Part shown: piece by piece, positions 19,511-30,600 of the stretch | Numbering within the stretch: the stretch's first letter is position 1 | Layout: each line of letters opens with the position of its first letter | Assembly (NCBI GenBank): GCA_016219875.1 | Contig: JACRJZ010000041.1 | Coordinates: 186,001 to 250,000, forward strand | DNA: 64,000 nucleotides | Direction of reading: 5' to 3' | Origin: Verrucomicrobiota bacterium | GTDB taxonomy: Bacteria > Verrucomicrobiota > Verrucomicrobiia > Limisphaerales > JACRJZ01 | Position numbers and translations under genes: made by a program | The notes under the pieces: model-generated | The model's input: the letters and a program-made list of their open reading frames with translations, nothing else | Database searches by the model: none | What the model was told of the DNA's origin: nothing

Positions 19511-19609
19511 TGCCGCCACGAACCGCGCTGACGCTGGAAGATCGGGCTCGTGGTGACGAAAACCCCTGTTGACCTGCACCCTTACCGGTGTCTCCATTTC
19601 TCAGACACA

Positions 19610-22600
19610 ATGAAAGCCACTGACCTTCCTCGCCGCAGTCGCATCTCACGACCGGCGCTTTCCAGCTTCGGCTCCGTTCTCCTTCTGACCGTTCTGCTCG
19701 CACCGTTGCTGGCTCAGCCGGTCCCGGCGGCTCAAGTGATCGAGAGTGACCTCTGCATTTACGGCGGCACTTCGGGCGGCGTGATCGCGGCGGTGCAGGC
19801 GGCGCGCCTGGGCAAGTCGGTCGTCATCGCAGAGCCGGGACGGCACCTCGGCGGCATGACCTCAGGTGGGTTGGGAGCCACAGACCGGGGCAACGTCGCC
19901 AGCATCGGCGGCCTGTCGCGTGAGTTTTACCGTCGCGTTGGGCAGCGCTACGGGACGGCGGAGTCGTTCACGTTTGAACCGCACGTCGCGGAAGAAACCT
20001 TTCAGGCGATGCTCCGCGAAGTGAACGTCCCGGTCCACTTCCAGCAGCGGCTGGCCTCGGTCACGAAGCAGGGCCAGCGGATCACGGAGATCGTGATGGA
20101 GAACGGAAACCTATTCCGCGCGAAGATGTTTCTCGACACCACCTACGAAGGCGACTTGCTCGCGGCAGCGGGCGTGAGCTTCACCGTCGGACGCGAAGCA
20201 ACCAACACCTACGGCGAACCGCTCAACGGCATTCGGCCCAGCACGCCCTCGCATCAATTCGCCGTGGCCGTCAGCCCTTACGTGACGCCCGGCGACACCA
20301 ACAGCGGCTTGCTCCCGTTCATCCAGCCGGGCGACGGCGGCCGGCCCGGCGAGGGGGATGAGCGCGTGCAGGCCTACAACTTCCGCCTGTGCCTCACGCA
20401 GGCCGAGACGAACAAACTCCCCATCGCGCCGCCGCCAGACTACGACGCGGGCCGCTACGAGTTGCTGGGCCGCTACATCCAGGCGCGCGTGGCCGCCGGT
20501 CATTCGCTCACCCTGGGCAGCTTCATGAACATCTCCGTCATGCCCAACGGCAAGACCGACATCAACAACAACGGCGCGTTCTCCACCGACTACATCGGCA
20601 TGAACTACACCTACGCGACCAACGCCCACACCGCGCGGGCGGTCCTCTGGCAAGAACACGAAGACTACATCCGCGGCTTTCTGACGTTCCTGGCGACCGA
20701 CGCGCGCGTGCCGGCGCTGGTGCGCACCAACCTGCAATTGTGGGGCCTCTGCCGCGACGAGTTCTCGGACACTGGCGGCTGGCCGCACCAACTCTACGTG
20801 CGCGAGGCGCGCCGCATGGTGTCCGATTACGTGATGATCCAGTCGAACTGCGCCGGCACCCGCGTGGCGCTGGATTCCGTTGGGCTGGCGTCCTACAACA
20901 TGGATTCCCACAACTGCCAGCGCCTCGTGAAGTCCGGCGCGGTCACGAACGAGGGCGACGTGCAGCAGGCGCCAGCGGGGCCTTTCCCGATTTCCTACCG
21001 CTCAATCGTGCCGCGCGTGGGCGAGTGCGAGAACCTGCTCGCCACCTTTTGCCTTTCGGGCAGCCACATCGCTTTCAGTTCCTGTCGCATGGAACCGGTT
21101 TTCATGATCACCAGCCAGTCGGCGGCCAGCGCGGCGGTCTTTGCCATCGACGACGGCGTGGCAGTGCAGGACGTGCCGTACGCCAAGCTCCGCCTCCAAC
21201 TGCTGGCCGATCAGCAAGTCTTGACCTGGGCCGCCGCGGGCACTTCGACCAACGGCCTCGTCATCGACACCGAGCAAGGCGTCGGCGTGACGATCCTCGG
21301 CTCGTGGACGACAAGCACCAGCAGCCCCGGCTACAACGGGGCCGGCTACCTTCACGACGGCAACGCCGGCAAAGGCGCCCGGTCCGTCCGCTTCACGCCG
21401 AGCCTTCCGCAGGCAGGAAACTACAGCGTGGCTCTGCGCTGGACCGAAAACGCCAATCGCGCCTCCAACGTCCCGATCACCCTCACCCACGCCGGCGGGG
21501 TGACGAACCTCACCGTCAACCAGCGAAGCAACGGCGGCGTGTGGTTCCCGCTGGGCACGTTTTATTTTGAGGCCGGCTCCGCGGGGAATCTGCTCCTCGA
21601 AAACACCGGCACGGATGGTTTCGTCATCGCGGACGCCACTTTGTGGCAACCGCAACAAGCGCCCCCGCCGCCCACGGTGGAAGTCATCGCTTCCGACAGC
21701 GTCGCCGCGGAAGACGGTCCCAACCCGGCGGTCTTTGCCATCGTGCGGTCCGCCGCGGCGACCAATGCGCTCACCGTCGCCTACACGCTCTCCGGCACCG
21801 CGACGCCCGGTGAGGATTTCACCGCAACTTCCGGCTCGCTCGTCATCCCGCCTGGCCAACTCGTCGCCAGCGTCACCATTCTCCCTTCGCAAGACACACT
21901 CGCGGAAGCCGACGAGACGGTCACGCTCACGTTGGCCACCAACGCCGCGTACCAACTGGGCGCTTACACCAACGCCTCGGCGATCGTGCATGACGGCGGC
22001 TTCGGGGTGTGGGCGACCGGCCAGTTCACGACAGCCGAACTCGCCGATCCCAACGTCAGCGGACCTGACGCTGATCCCGACGATGACGGCATCGCCAACC
22101 TGCTGGAGTTCTTTCACGGCTCGGAGCCGAAGCTGACGAACTTTGCGCCGGCGTTGCGTTGGGTGTCGGACACCAACGGCTGGAATCTCGATTGGCAGCG
22201 GTCGCCGGCCGCCGCCGGCCTGTTCCTGCGGGTCGAAGAGTCCGCGAACCTCACCGACTGGTTCCCTGCGCCGTTCTCAGCCCAAGCGCCGCAAGTCCGC
22301 GAAGAACCGCCGTGGCAGCCGCTTCGCTTCGCGCTCGGGAATCCGATGACGAACCACGCTCAGACCTTCTACCGCGTGGCCGTCAGCACGACGGCCTTGC
22401 CGCTGGTGACGAACGACGCGCATTTCTTCTTCTCGTTCGATGCGTCCCCCGACGGCAGCAACGCCTTCCAGGGTAACGTCACCGCGAACAACGGTTTCTA
22501 CGGGGTGCCGACCGTCACTCGCACTGGCACGGCCCTGTCGGACACCGGCGGCGCGACGAACTTCACTGACTTCACCGGCGTGATCTGGTCGGGCAGCGGC

Positions 22601-22996
22601 GGGGCCGCCACGCCGGGCCATTCGCTCGGCCTGAACAACGGCAGCGCGAACAACTCGTTCAGCGTGACTTTCTCCACGCTGGGTCTGCGGCAGGTGCGCC
22701 TGCGCCTGGACATCCGCTCCGCCGCGCAAGCCGGCGGCGTGGCCCCGACCGAATTCACCAGCTTTACCTACGACGTCGGCGGCGGCCCGCAACCGGTGTC
22801 CGCCGTCGGCCTGAGCCTCATTGGCGACAACTTTTTTCATGAATGGGCGGCTGATCTGTCCAGCCTTGCGGCCATCGACAACCAACCGCGCGTGACGCTC
22901 ACCTGGACGATCAAGAACCTGGCCGCATCGCCCGCGGAGAGTTTCCGAGTGGACAACCTCCAGGTCACCGCGTCGCCCCGCAGCACCGGGCCATGA
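19610..22996 (+). CDS. secreted FAD-dependent oxidoreductase with golvesin-like and Calx-beta domains
   Basis: 1,128 residues from ATG 19610. The signal peptide SFGSVLLLTVLLAPLLAQ is followed directly by the FAD-binding fold DLCIYGGTSGGVIAAVQAAR...GGMTSGGLGATD, as in FAD_oxidored (PF12831) proteins common in Verrucomicrobiota and Planctomycetota. Residues about 560-680 resemble a golvesin/xanthan-lyase C-terminal beta domain (YNGAGYLHDGNAGKGARSVRF). A Calx-beta repeat follows (SGTATPGEDFTATSGSLVIP), then an extra beta-rich tail. Substrate unknown; extracellular or periplasmic polysaccharide-related oxidation is plausible. The stop codon lies inside repeat R8. Confidence 0.87.
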   Translation: MKATDLPRRSRISRPALSSFGSVLLLTVLLAPLLAQPVPAAQVIESDLCIYGGTSGGVIAAVQAARLGKSVVIAEPGRHLGGMTSGGLGATDRGNVASIGGLSREFYRRVGQRYGTAESFTFEPHVAEETFQAMLREVNVPVHFQQRLASVTKQGQRITEIVMENGNLFRAKMFLDTTYEGDLLAAAGVSFTVGREATNTYGEPLNGIRPSTPSHQFAVAVSPYVTPGDTNSGLLPFIQPGDGGRPGEGDERVQAYNFRLCLTQAETNKLPIAPPPDYDAGRYELLGRYIQARVAAGHSLTLGSFMNISVMPNGKTDINNNGAFSTDYIGMNYTYATNAHTARAVLWQEHEDYIRGFLTFLATDARVPALVRTNLQLWGLCRDEFSDTGGWPHQLYVREARRMVSDYVMIQSNCAGTRVALDSVGLASYNMDSHNCQRLVKSGAVTNEGDVQQAPAGPFPISYRSIVPRVGECENLLATFCLSGSHIAFSSCRMEPVFMITSQSAASAAVFAIDDGVAVQDVPYAKLRLQLLADQQVLTWAAAGTSTNGLVIDTEQGVGVTILGSWTTSTSSPGYNGAGYLHDGNAGKGARSVRFTPSLPQAGNYSVALRWTENANRASNVPITLTHAGGVTNLTVNQRSNGGVWFPLGTFYFEAGSAGNLLLENTGTDGFVIADATLWQPQQAPPPPTVEVIASDSVAAEDGPNPAVFAIVRSAAATNALTVAYTLSGTATPGEDFTATSGSLVIPPGQLVASVTILPSQDTLAEADETVTLTLATNAAYQLGAYTNASAIVHDGGFGVWATGQFTTAELADPNVSGPDADPDDDGIANLLEFFHGSEPKLTNFAPALRWVSDTNGWNLDWQRSPAAAGLFLRVEESANLTDWFPAPFSAQAPQVREEPPWQPLRFALGNPMTNHAQTFYRVAVSTTALPLVTNDAHFFFSFDASPDGSNAFQGNVTANNGFYGVPTVTRTGTALSDTGGATNFTDFTGVIWSGSGGAATPGHSLGLNNGSANNSFSVTFSTLGLRQVRLRLDIRSAAQAGGVAPTEFTSFTYDVGGGPQPVSAVGLSLIGDNFFHEWAADLSSLAAIDNQPRVTLTWTIKNLAASPAESFRVDNLQVTASPRSTGP

Positions 22997-23012
22997 CCTT
23001 TCACGGCGGGGC
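22966..23012. repeat. dispersed repeat R8 (copy 1, overlaps the 3' end of the FAD gene)
   Basis: 47 bp beginning CACCGCGTCGCCCCGCAGCA, with only four mismatches to the reverse complement of 52519-52566. The ends (CGCCCCGC and GGCGGGGCG) are inverted, so it can form a stem. It supplies the last codons and the stop of the preceding gene. Confidence 0.8.
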
Positions 23013-23134
23013 GAGGAGCGGACCAGCCGGGCTCGGCGGCCTGCTTCGCTTGGTTTGCCGTGAATGAGCGGTGAAAAGCTGAGTCCGGCGAACCGAACAA
23101 TCCGGCCTGCTCAAACGTCAGTAACATCCAAAGC

Positions 23135-25018
23135 ATGAAACCAACAGTCATCGCATTCCTCGGCCTCACCGCTATCGCCGGTTCAACTCACGCCACCGAG
23201 TTCCACGTCGCCACCGGCGGAAACGACGCCAACCGCGGCACCAAAGCCGCGCCGTTGCGCACCATCCAGCGCGCCGCCGACCTCGCGCAAGCGGGCGACG
23301 TCATCACCGTTCACCAGGGCGTTTACCGGGAGCGCATCAATCCGCCGCGCGGGGGCAAGTCCGACCGGAGACGCATCGTGTACCAAGCCGCGCCGGGCGA
23401 GACGGTCGAGATCAAAGGCTCGGAGGTCATCAAGAACTGGGTCAAGGTTCAGGAGAATGTCTGGAAAGTGACGCTGCCCAATTCGTTCTTCGGCAGTTTC
23501 AATCCCTACAGCGACCTCATTCGCGGCGACTGGTTTGGCGCCAAGAACCGCGAGCATCACACCGGCGCGGTGTATCTCAACGGCGACTGGCTGACCGAGG
23601 CGGCCAAGCTCGACGACGTGCTCAAGCCGACCGGCACCAACGCGCTCTGGTTCGGCCAAGTGGATGCGACGAACACCACGATCTGGGCGCAGTTCAAAGG
23701 CGTCGATCCCAACGCGCAACTGATCGAGATCAACGCGCGCCGGACAGTTTTCTATCCCGACCAGCCGGGCCGGAACTTCATCACCGTGCGCGGCTTCACG
23801 ATGCGCCATGCGGCCACGCCTTGGGCGCCGCCGACGGCCGAGCAGATCGGTTTGATCGGCACGCACTGGAGCAAGGGCTGGGTCATCGAGAACAATGTCA
23901 TCAGCCACTCGGTCTGTTCCGGCGTCGCGCTCGGCAAACACGGCGACGAGTTCGACAACACTTCGGCCAACACCGCCGAGGGCTACGTGAAAACCATCGA
24001 GCGCGCTCATGCCCACGCCATCGCCTGGACCAAGGAGAACATTGGGCACCACGTCGTCCGCAACAACACCATCTCGCACTGCGAACAAGCCGGCATCGTC
24101 GGCAGTTTGGGCGCGGCGTTCAGCACCGTGACGGGCAACACCATTCACGACGTTCACGTCCGGCGGCTCTTCACCGGCGCGGAGATGGCCGGCATCAAGT
24201 TCCACGCCGCCATTGACTCGACCATTCGCAGCAACCACATCTACCGCACTTGCCTGGGCCTGTGGCTCGACTGGATGGCGCAGGGCACGCGTGTCTCGGG
24301 GAATCTCTTCCACGACAACTCCGGCCAGGACTTGTTCGTGGAAGTCGATCACGGCCCGTTCGTGGTGGACAACAACCTGTTCCTTTCTCCGACGAGTCTG
24401 TTGGACATGTCGCAGGGCGGCGCCTACGCGCACAATCTTTTCGCCGGAAAGATCGTCACCACCGAGGAGCCGACGCGGGAGACACCTTATCACCCGGCGC
24501 ACAGCACGAAGGTGGCGGGGTTGAGCGCGATCAAGGGCGGCGACAATCGCTACTACAACAATGTCTTTGTGGGTACGGGCGGCAGCCCCGGTGAAGTGGC
24601 GAAAGACGACAAACGGCACCACCGCGTCAGCGGCTACGGGCTGTGGGTTTACGATCTGAGAGAATACCCGCTCCAGACGGGCGGCAATGTCAGCTACCAC
24701 CACGCCCAACCCTACGCCAATGAATCGAGCCGCATCGTGCAGCCGGACATCGATCCCAGGGTGAAACTCGCGGAACAAGGCGGCCAGTTTCTCCTTCACC
24801 TCACGCTCGGTCCGGAGTGGACGCGGGCGACGACTCGCTTGGTGACGACGAAACTGCTCGGCAAAGCCAAGATTCCAGGTTTGCCCTACAAGGACGCAGA
24901 CGGTTCCTCGTTGAAGATCAGCACCGACTACTTTGGCAAGAAGCGGAGCAAGACAAGTCCCTCGGCCGGGCCATTCGAGAATCCCGGAACGGGCGCTCTC
25001 TCGTTGCGCCTTCGCTGA
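23135..25018 (+). CDS. secreted GH120-type beta-xylosidase (right-handed beta-helix)
   Basis: 627 residues with a signal peptide (MKPTVIAFLGLTAIAGSTHA). It matches remembered GH120 beta-xylosidases along its length: TIQRAADLAQAGDVITVHQG, NSFFGSFNPY, HAATPWAPPTAEQIGLIGTH, AGIKFHAAIDSTIR, GLWLDWMAQGTRVSGNLF and LFVEVDHGPFVVDNN. The catalytic pair of the family (Asp nucleophile, Glu acid/base) corresponds to D379 in LWLDW and E403 in FVEVDHGP. It would release xylose from xylo-oligosaccharides outside the cytoplasm. Convergent with the next gene across 42 bp. Confidence 0.88.
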   Translation: MKPTVIAFLGLTAIAGSTHATEFHVATGGNDANRGTKAAPLRTIQRAADLAQAGDVITVHQGVYRERINPPRGGKSDRRRIVYQAAPGETVEIKGSEVIKNWVKVQENVWKVTLPNSFFGSFNPYSDLIRGDWFGAKNREHHTGAVYLNGDWLTEAAKLDDVLKPTGTNALWFGQVDATNTTIWAQFKGVDPNAQLIEINARRTVFYPDQPGRNFITVRGFTMRHAATPWAPPTAEQIGLIGTHWSKGWVIENNVISHSVCSGVALGKHGDEFDNTSANTAEGYVKTIERAHAHAIAWTKENIGHHVVRNNTISHCEQAGIVGSLGAAFSTVTGNTIHDVHVRRLFTGAEMAGIKFHAAIDSTIRSNHIYRTCLGLWLDWMAQGTRVSGNLFHDNSGQDLFVEVDHGPFVVDNNLFLSPTSLLDMSQGGAYAHNLFAGKIVTTEEPTRETPYHPAHSTKVAGLSAIKGGDNRYYNNVFVGTGGSPGEVAKDDKRHHRVSGYGLWVYDLREYPLQTGGNVSYHHAQPYANESSRIVQPDIDPRVKLAEQGGQFLLHLTLGPEWTRATTRLVTTKLLGKAKIPGLPYKDADGSSLKISTDYFGKKRSKTSPSAGPFENPGTGALSLRLR

Positions 25019-25060
25019 ATCCTCGGCGAGTCCGTTCGTCCGCCTGCCAGATCACCCGGA

Positions 25061-27202
25061 TCAGAACCGCACCGTCACGCCCACCTTGAGCGTGATGTCG
25101 CGGCTCGATTGGTGAAAGCGCCAGTCGTCGAAGGCGAATCCCTGGTTGACCACGAAGAACAGGTCGCTGCCCGGGCGAAAGGTCCAGCGGATGCGGCTGA
25201 AGAAACCCAGGTTGTCCGAGAGGTTGTCGTATTGGGCCAGCGTGGTCCAGGTGAGATCGGGCGTAAGCGCCAGGTTCAACCGCGCGGTCGGCAGCCGCAC
25301 GTCGAAGGCGCCTTCAGCCAGCCGCACTTCCGTGAGCGCGTAGCCGATTTGCGCCGTGACGTAGCGGACGGGCCGCAGGTCCAGTCCGCCGAAAAACTCG
25401 CGGCGCCGGCCCGTGTAGAACTCGGCCGTCCGTGCCTTGAACTCGACCCCGACCGCTCGCGCGTCGCTGGTGCTGAGGGAAGCCTGGAACTGGTTCATGC
25501 GATAGTCGCCCCTGGGGATCATGATGCCGGGCTGAATCTCGAACGGCGCATCCAGGACGTCGCGCTCGTTGGAGTAGAGCAGCCACAGTTGGTCTCCGGC
25601 CGGCGTCGTGAACGTCAGGGAGGGCAGGTCGTGGTCTTCGGCCACCAGCCGGTTGTTCAGGTCGGTGGTGAAGTTGGGCCGCACGTCGAGGTAGATGCTG
25701 CGCAGCCACGCTGCGTTGGGCCGCCAGGTGTAGTTGGCGGAACCCTGGTAATAGCGGATGTCGCGCCGGCGGACGAAGCCCAGGGCCGGATCGAACTTCT
25801 CGCCGATGTGGCGGGCGGCCACGCTGGCGCCAAACGGTTCGTTCGGATAGCTCAGGTCCATCCCGCCGGCCACGTCTTGCCCGTCGATGCTTTCCGACGT
25901 GCTGCCCATGAACCACGCGTGGCCCCTCAGCGTCTTGTTGGCCGGCAAGCGGGTGTTGCGATAGTTGAAGTCAGCGCCGCCCAGCGCCGCGTCGCCTCGA
26001 GACCGCGGATCGCCGTACGTGAACAGGCCGCCCACCTCGGATTCCTCCAGGACCGACTTCGACACGCGCCCCACGAAGAGGCTCTTCGAGCCGAGGTCGC
26101 AGTGATCCGCTTGTTGCACGCCGAGCACGGCGAGACGCGCGCCGTCGAAACGGCCGGTCACGCGCCCGCCGGCCAGAATATCGACCGGCTGCCCGTCCGG
26201 TGCGAGACCGATGCGGCGCGTGTAGAACGGCGTGAGCACGCTCGACGACAAGCCGGCGAACCGGAACAAATCCGAGTCCTGCAGGAAGAAATCGCGCTTC
26301 TCCGGGAAGAAGAGCGGAAAGCGCGTCAGGTTCACCACGCGATCATCGACTTCGGTTTCGGCGAAATCAGTGTTGAAGGTGGCGTTGGCCTTGAGGGCGG
26401 GCGTGAGGTAGTAAGTCAGGTCGAGGCTCGGCTTGATGTCCCAGTCGTCCTTCGCCGGTTGCGTGGCGGTCGCGTGCTTCACACTCAACGACGCTTTGGC
26501 TTCCAGGCCGAGGCCCTGGTGCAAATTGGTCAAGCCACGCAACTCGCCCAAGTCCGCCAAGGTCGCGACCTGTTGGGCGCGGGCGATGCCGGTCCAGCGG
26601 ACGCGCTCTTGTTTCCGACGGATAACGCGCTCGACGTTGCAGCCCCACGCCGTCTGCGTCCGGTCGAACGAGAGGCTCTTGAACGGGATCGCGACCTCCG
26701 CAGTCCAGCCCTGAGCGTCAATGCGGGTGCGCGCCTGCCAGACGGTGTCCCACAGCGAGTTCTCGCGGGAGAAGTCCTCGATCAGCCCTTCGGTGCGAGC
26801 GCCAGCCGGATTCACCGCAAAGAAATAGCCTTCGCGCTGCTGGCCGAAGGTGTCGATGACCACCTCGATCTTGTCGTCCGAGGAAAAGCCGGTGTCGTGT
26901 CGCATCTCTTTCGCGAGAATCGCGGCCGGCTCGTGGTCATGGCATCGGATCCCGAAGAACAACTGCTCGCGAGTGTAGAGCACGCGGACTTCCGTCCCTT
27001 CGCTGGGTGGCGCGCCCTCGAGCGGCAGCACCTGGGTGAAGTTCGTGAGGACAGCGGCCGTGCGCCAGCAAGGATCATCCAGGCGGCCGTCGATGGAGGG
27101 CGGATTTTCCGTGTGCGGAATCTGGAGGAAGGGACGTTCGACTTCGGCCTGACAGGTGAGTCCGAAAAGGACGGCGGCGGACAGCAACCCGGCCGTTAGC
27201 AC
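25061..27202 (-). CDS. CBM9-like / DUF5916 outer-membrane beta-barrel protein
   Basis: 713 residues from GTG 27202, which gives a clean signal peptide (LTAGLLSAAVLFGLTCQA). The frame runs on to 27397, but those 65 codons are translated from palindrome R1. Residues about 20-210 are a carbohydrate-binding family 9-like domain (PPSIDGRLDDPCWRTAAVLTN, SSDDKIEVVIDTF). The rest matches DUF5916: FNTDFAETEVDDRVVNLTRF, FFPEKRDFFLQDSDLF, then alternating beta-strands ending in an aromatic residue (TLKVGVTVRF), as for a barrel. Probable role: surface binding or uptake of glycans, fitting the neighbouring xylosidase. Confidence 0.87.
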   Translation of the reverse strand: MLTAGLLSAAVLFGLTCQAEVERPFLQIPHTENPPSIDGRLDDPCWRTAAVLTNFTQVLPLEGAPPSEGTEVRVLYTREQLFFGIRCHDHEPAAILAKEMRHDTGFSSDDKIEVVIDTFGQQREGYFFAVNPAGARTEGLIEDFSRENSLWDTVWQARTRIDAQGWTAEVAIPFKSLSFDRTQTAWGCNVERVIRRKQERVRWTGIARAQQVATLADLGELRGLTNLHQGLGLEAKASLSVKHATATQPAKDDWDIKPSLDLTYYLTPALKANATFNTDFAETEVDDRVVNLTRFPLFFPEKRDFFLQDSDLFRFAGLSSSVLTPFYTRRIGLAPDGQPVDILAGGRVTGRFDGARLAVLGVQQADHCDLGSKSLFVGRVSKSVLEESEVGGLFTYGDPRSRGDAALGGADFNYRNTRLPANKTLRGHAWFMGSTSESIDGQDVAGGMDLSYPNEPFGASVAARHIGEKFDPALGFVRRRDIRYYQGSANYTWRPNAAWLRSIYLDVRPNFTTDLNNRLVAEDHDLPSLTFTTPAGDQLWLLYSNERDVLDAPFEIQPGIMIPRGDYRMNQFQASLSTSDARAVGVEFKARTAEFYTGRRREFFGGLDLRPVRYVTAQIGYALTEVRLAEGAFDVRLPTARLNLALTPDLTWTTLAQYDNLSDNLGFFSRIRWTFRPGSDLFFVVNQGFAFDDWRFHQSSRDITLKVGVTVRF

Positions 27203-27226
27203 GTGGTTGAGAAATCCATTGATGCC

Positions 27227-27324
27227 GTAGCAGCCGATGTGAGGAGGCTCAAGTTCTTTACCCGGTCCCTGATCTCTGGTCTCTGACTTCTGGCCTCTGA
27301 ATGGAGCCTCCTCACGTTGGCTAC
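27227..27324. repeat. palindromic repeat R1 with degenerate heptad loop
   Basis: Arms GTAGCAGCCGATGTGAGGAG and CTCCTCACGTTGGCTAC. The loop (27268-27300) is a degenerate 7-base array (TGATCTC TGGTCTC TGACTTC TGGCCTC). It lies in the leader of the DUF5916 gene. From 27325 to 27635 I see no gene. Confidence 0.9.
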
Positions 27325-27635
27325 ATTGGTTCCGGCGCACGCTTGGCCCCGTATTCCAGTGGGGCATCGCGTGAGGAGTTGTGCGGACGGGAAGCACGAG
27401 CCTTCAGATTCGTGCGCACCGGTGGCCGTGCGGGCGTGACGGGGTTTTGGCCCCGCGGCTCGATGCGAGCACGCGGGGAGAGCGACGGCTCCGGCGGGTG
27501 GACTGCATGGCCGAGTGTTTCATTTCGCGAGGGGCATCGGCAAGTCCGGCCTGCGGACAGTGAGCGGTTTCTTTCTGCGTACCGCCACAGCACGGCGGAG
27601 CCGCAACCCAAGCGCCGCATGGCCGGCCTGATTGG

Positions 27636-30600
27636 CTACGGCGCGCCCACTCGGTAGAAGCGGCGAGGCTGGTTGCTCGCCGAGAGATCAACAAAGCGGA
27701 AGACACCCGCCGCCGTCTCTTCCGGCGTCCCCAGCCGTTGCCAATCGAACAGGTTTGATGAAGCCCAGACGCTGTAGAGGGCATTGGTGCCGCCGCCGAG
27801 CCGCAGTTCGAAGCCGGTGCCAGTGGGCCTGCTCCAACCGGTCCACCGCGGCGGCGGCGGGAGGACCACCGCAATCGTTACGACGGCGGGTGCCGAGTCG
27901 GACTCGCTGTCGTTGGCCACGAAGCTGAAGCTGGCGGGCGGGCTGCCCCAGGCATTGGTTTCCGGCGCGAACACAATCCGCCCGGCAGGATCGCTGACCA
28001 GCGTGTCTGGAGCTTCAATGCTCGCCCCCCGCACGCCGTCGGCATATTGAAACAACCTGCCCTGCGACGGCAGCGAGCTGATTCGGAAGCGCAACACGTC
28101 GCCGTTCAAGTCCGCTCCGTTCAGCGCGACGACGTGGTCGCGGTTGACCAGTGCCGTCAATGTTTGCTCAACAGCTTGCGGGGCCAGGTTGGGCGCGATG
28201 ACCATGGTGGAACTGCCAGAGCCTGACACCAGTGAAGAGACGTTGGTGAGGTTCGGCGGGACGTTCGTCACGCCAGAGTAGTTTAGCCCCCAAACTGTCA
28301 GCGTCCCGTCCAAAGTCATGGCCATGCTATGGTAGGCCGCACTGACCACCGCCACCACATTGCTCAGACCGGCGGGGATGGAACACGGTCCGCACGAAGC
28401 CCAGCCCCACGCGACCAGCGAGCCGTCAGACTTCAACGCCAGCGTGTAGTCACAGCCTGCAACTACTGCTACCACATTGCTGAGACCAGCGGGAACAGCG
28501 GTCACAGGACTGTCGTCTAGCCAAGTGGTCCAAACAGCAACGGTTCCGTCCGCCTTCAGCGCTACATTGTGGGCGTATCCGCTGGCAATGGCCACGACAT
28601 TGGTCAATCCGGTCGGGACGTTCGTCATGCTCGGGACGCCCCACGCTACCACGGTCCCATTCTCCCTCAAGGCAAGACTGTGTATGTCATAGCACGCGAC
28701 GGCGATGACGTTGCTGAGGCCAGGAGGAGGGTGGTCCGCTCCCCAGGTGCCTTTTCCCCAGCCCGTAATCGTTCCGTCCGCGTTCAACGCCAAGCTGTAG
28801 TCTTGGGCGGCCGCCACCATCACCACATTGCTCAGTTCCGCAGGGGCAGGAACTTGGCCACTCTCGTGGTCACCCCATGATATGACGGTGCCGTCTGCCC
28901 GGACCGCCAGGGTGTGGTCGAATCCGAAAGCTCCTGTCACAGCGTCCGAAAGCCCCGCCGGCACCGTGCTCTGACCGTAGTAGTTGGCCCCCCACATTGC
29001 CACCTTGTCGCCAGTCGTGAAAACGTGCGCCGCACCGTACACCACCCCGGCGGCGTTGCTGACGACCAAGCGACACTGGTAAACACCGCGCGCAGTCAAT
29101 CCGGCAATTGCTGATCGGACCAGCACCACACTTGAACCGGTTCCCACGTTCACCGGTGCGGTCGTCTGGCTGTAGGCTCCGCGCACGCCCCACTCGAACC
29201 ACGCTGCGGTCGGCAGTCCATTCTTCGGCGTCGCCATGCCCTGGAGCACGGCGCTGGTGGGCCGTATTTCTCGCGCGGCTTGTGTGAAAGCCAGTGGCCG
29301 CTCCACCAGCATGGTCACCGTCGCCGGAAACGAGTCGGTGTCACCGTCGTTGATCCTGAAACTGAAACTCGCGGAAGGACTGGCGAACTCGTTCGTCGCC
29401 AGAACGAGAATCACGCGCCGTAGCGGGTCGCTGACCCAGGTGTCCGGCGCGGTAATGGCCAGCCCGCGAACGCCGTCGGCGCATTGATAGAGCGTCCCGA
29501 CGGTCGGCAGCGACGTGATCCGAAAAGCCAGGCCGTCGTTATTGGCGTCGGACCCGCTCAGCGTGATCACGGTATCAAGCTGGGGCGGTCCTGAGATGTC
29601 TTGCGGTGTGGCGTGCGGTGGCGTGTTGAAGACGATCGCCAGACTGTGGTCGCCGCCACTTGCAACGGCCACGACGTTGGTGAGGTCTGAAGGCATAGCG
29701 AATGAACTGCTATCCCAGTATCCCCACGCCGCCACCGTGCCGTCGGCGGCCAAACCCAAGACGTGGGAGCCACCGTAGGACACCGCGAGCACGTTGCTCC
29801 AATTTGGAGGAGATCCCAATCCCCTTCCCCACATCGTGACTGTGCCGTCGGCTTTGAGGGCGATGCTTCGCCACGCCCTGGCTTGCACGTCCACGACCTC
29901 GCTCAAGCCGGGAGGAACGACCGTCGGGTTCCACGGGTCATCCGTTCCCCAGGCCACCACCGTGCCGTCCGCCTTCAAGGCCAGACTTTGGCTGACGTTG
30001 CCTGCCACGGCCACAACATTGCTCAAGTCCACCGGGACGTTTGTTTGCCCGTCGAGGTAGTCGCCCCACGCGACGACAGTCCCGTCGGCCTTCAGCGCCA
30101 TGCTGTGCTCGTTGCCGCACGCCACCGCGACGACATTCGTCAAGTCCGAAGGCACGTTGGTTTGCCCCGAGCCGTTGTAGCCCCAAGCTACGATGGTTCC
30201 GTCCGGTTTCAGGGCCAGCGAATGTCCGCCGCCCGTCGCGAGCGCGGCCACGTTGGTCAAGTCCGGCGGGAACTCTTTCGCTCCACCGTAGCCTCCACCC
30301 CATGCTGTGAGGCTGCCATCTGATCTCAAGGCAAAGCTGGAATCCCAGCCGCCCGTCATTGCGACGACGTTGGTCAAACCCGGAGGCAGGGAGCACTGGC
30401 CATCCTCGTTCTCTCCCCACGCCACGACTTTTCCGCCGGTGGTGCAGAGCCGGGGTGCGCCGAACACCACGCCGGAGGCGTTGCTCACCACCAAGCGACA
30501 CTGGTAGCTGCCCCTCACGGCCAAATTGGTGATGACGGCGTTCAAGTATCTGACCACCGTGCCGTCGCCCACGAACACGGGAAGCGTCGTGTGGTCGTAG

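Noticed and set aside
27325..27635. Possible short genes in the gap before the RCC1 gene
   Set aside because: Short Arg-rich frames on both strands with no domain, start signal or coupling.
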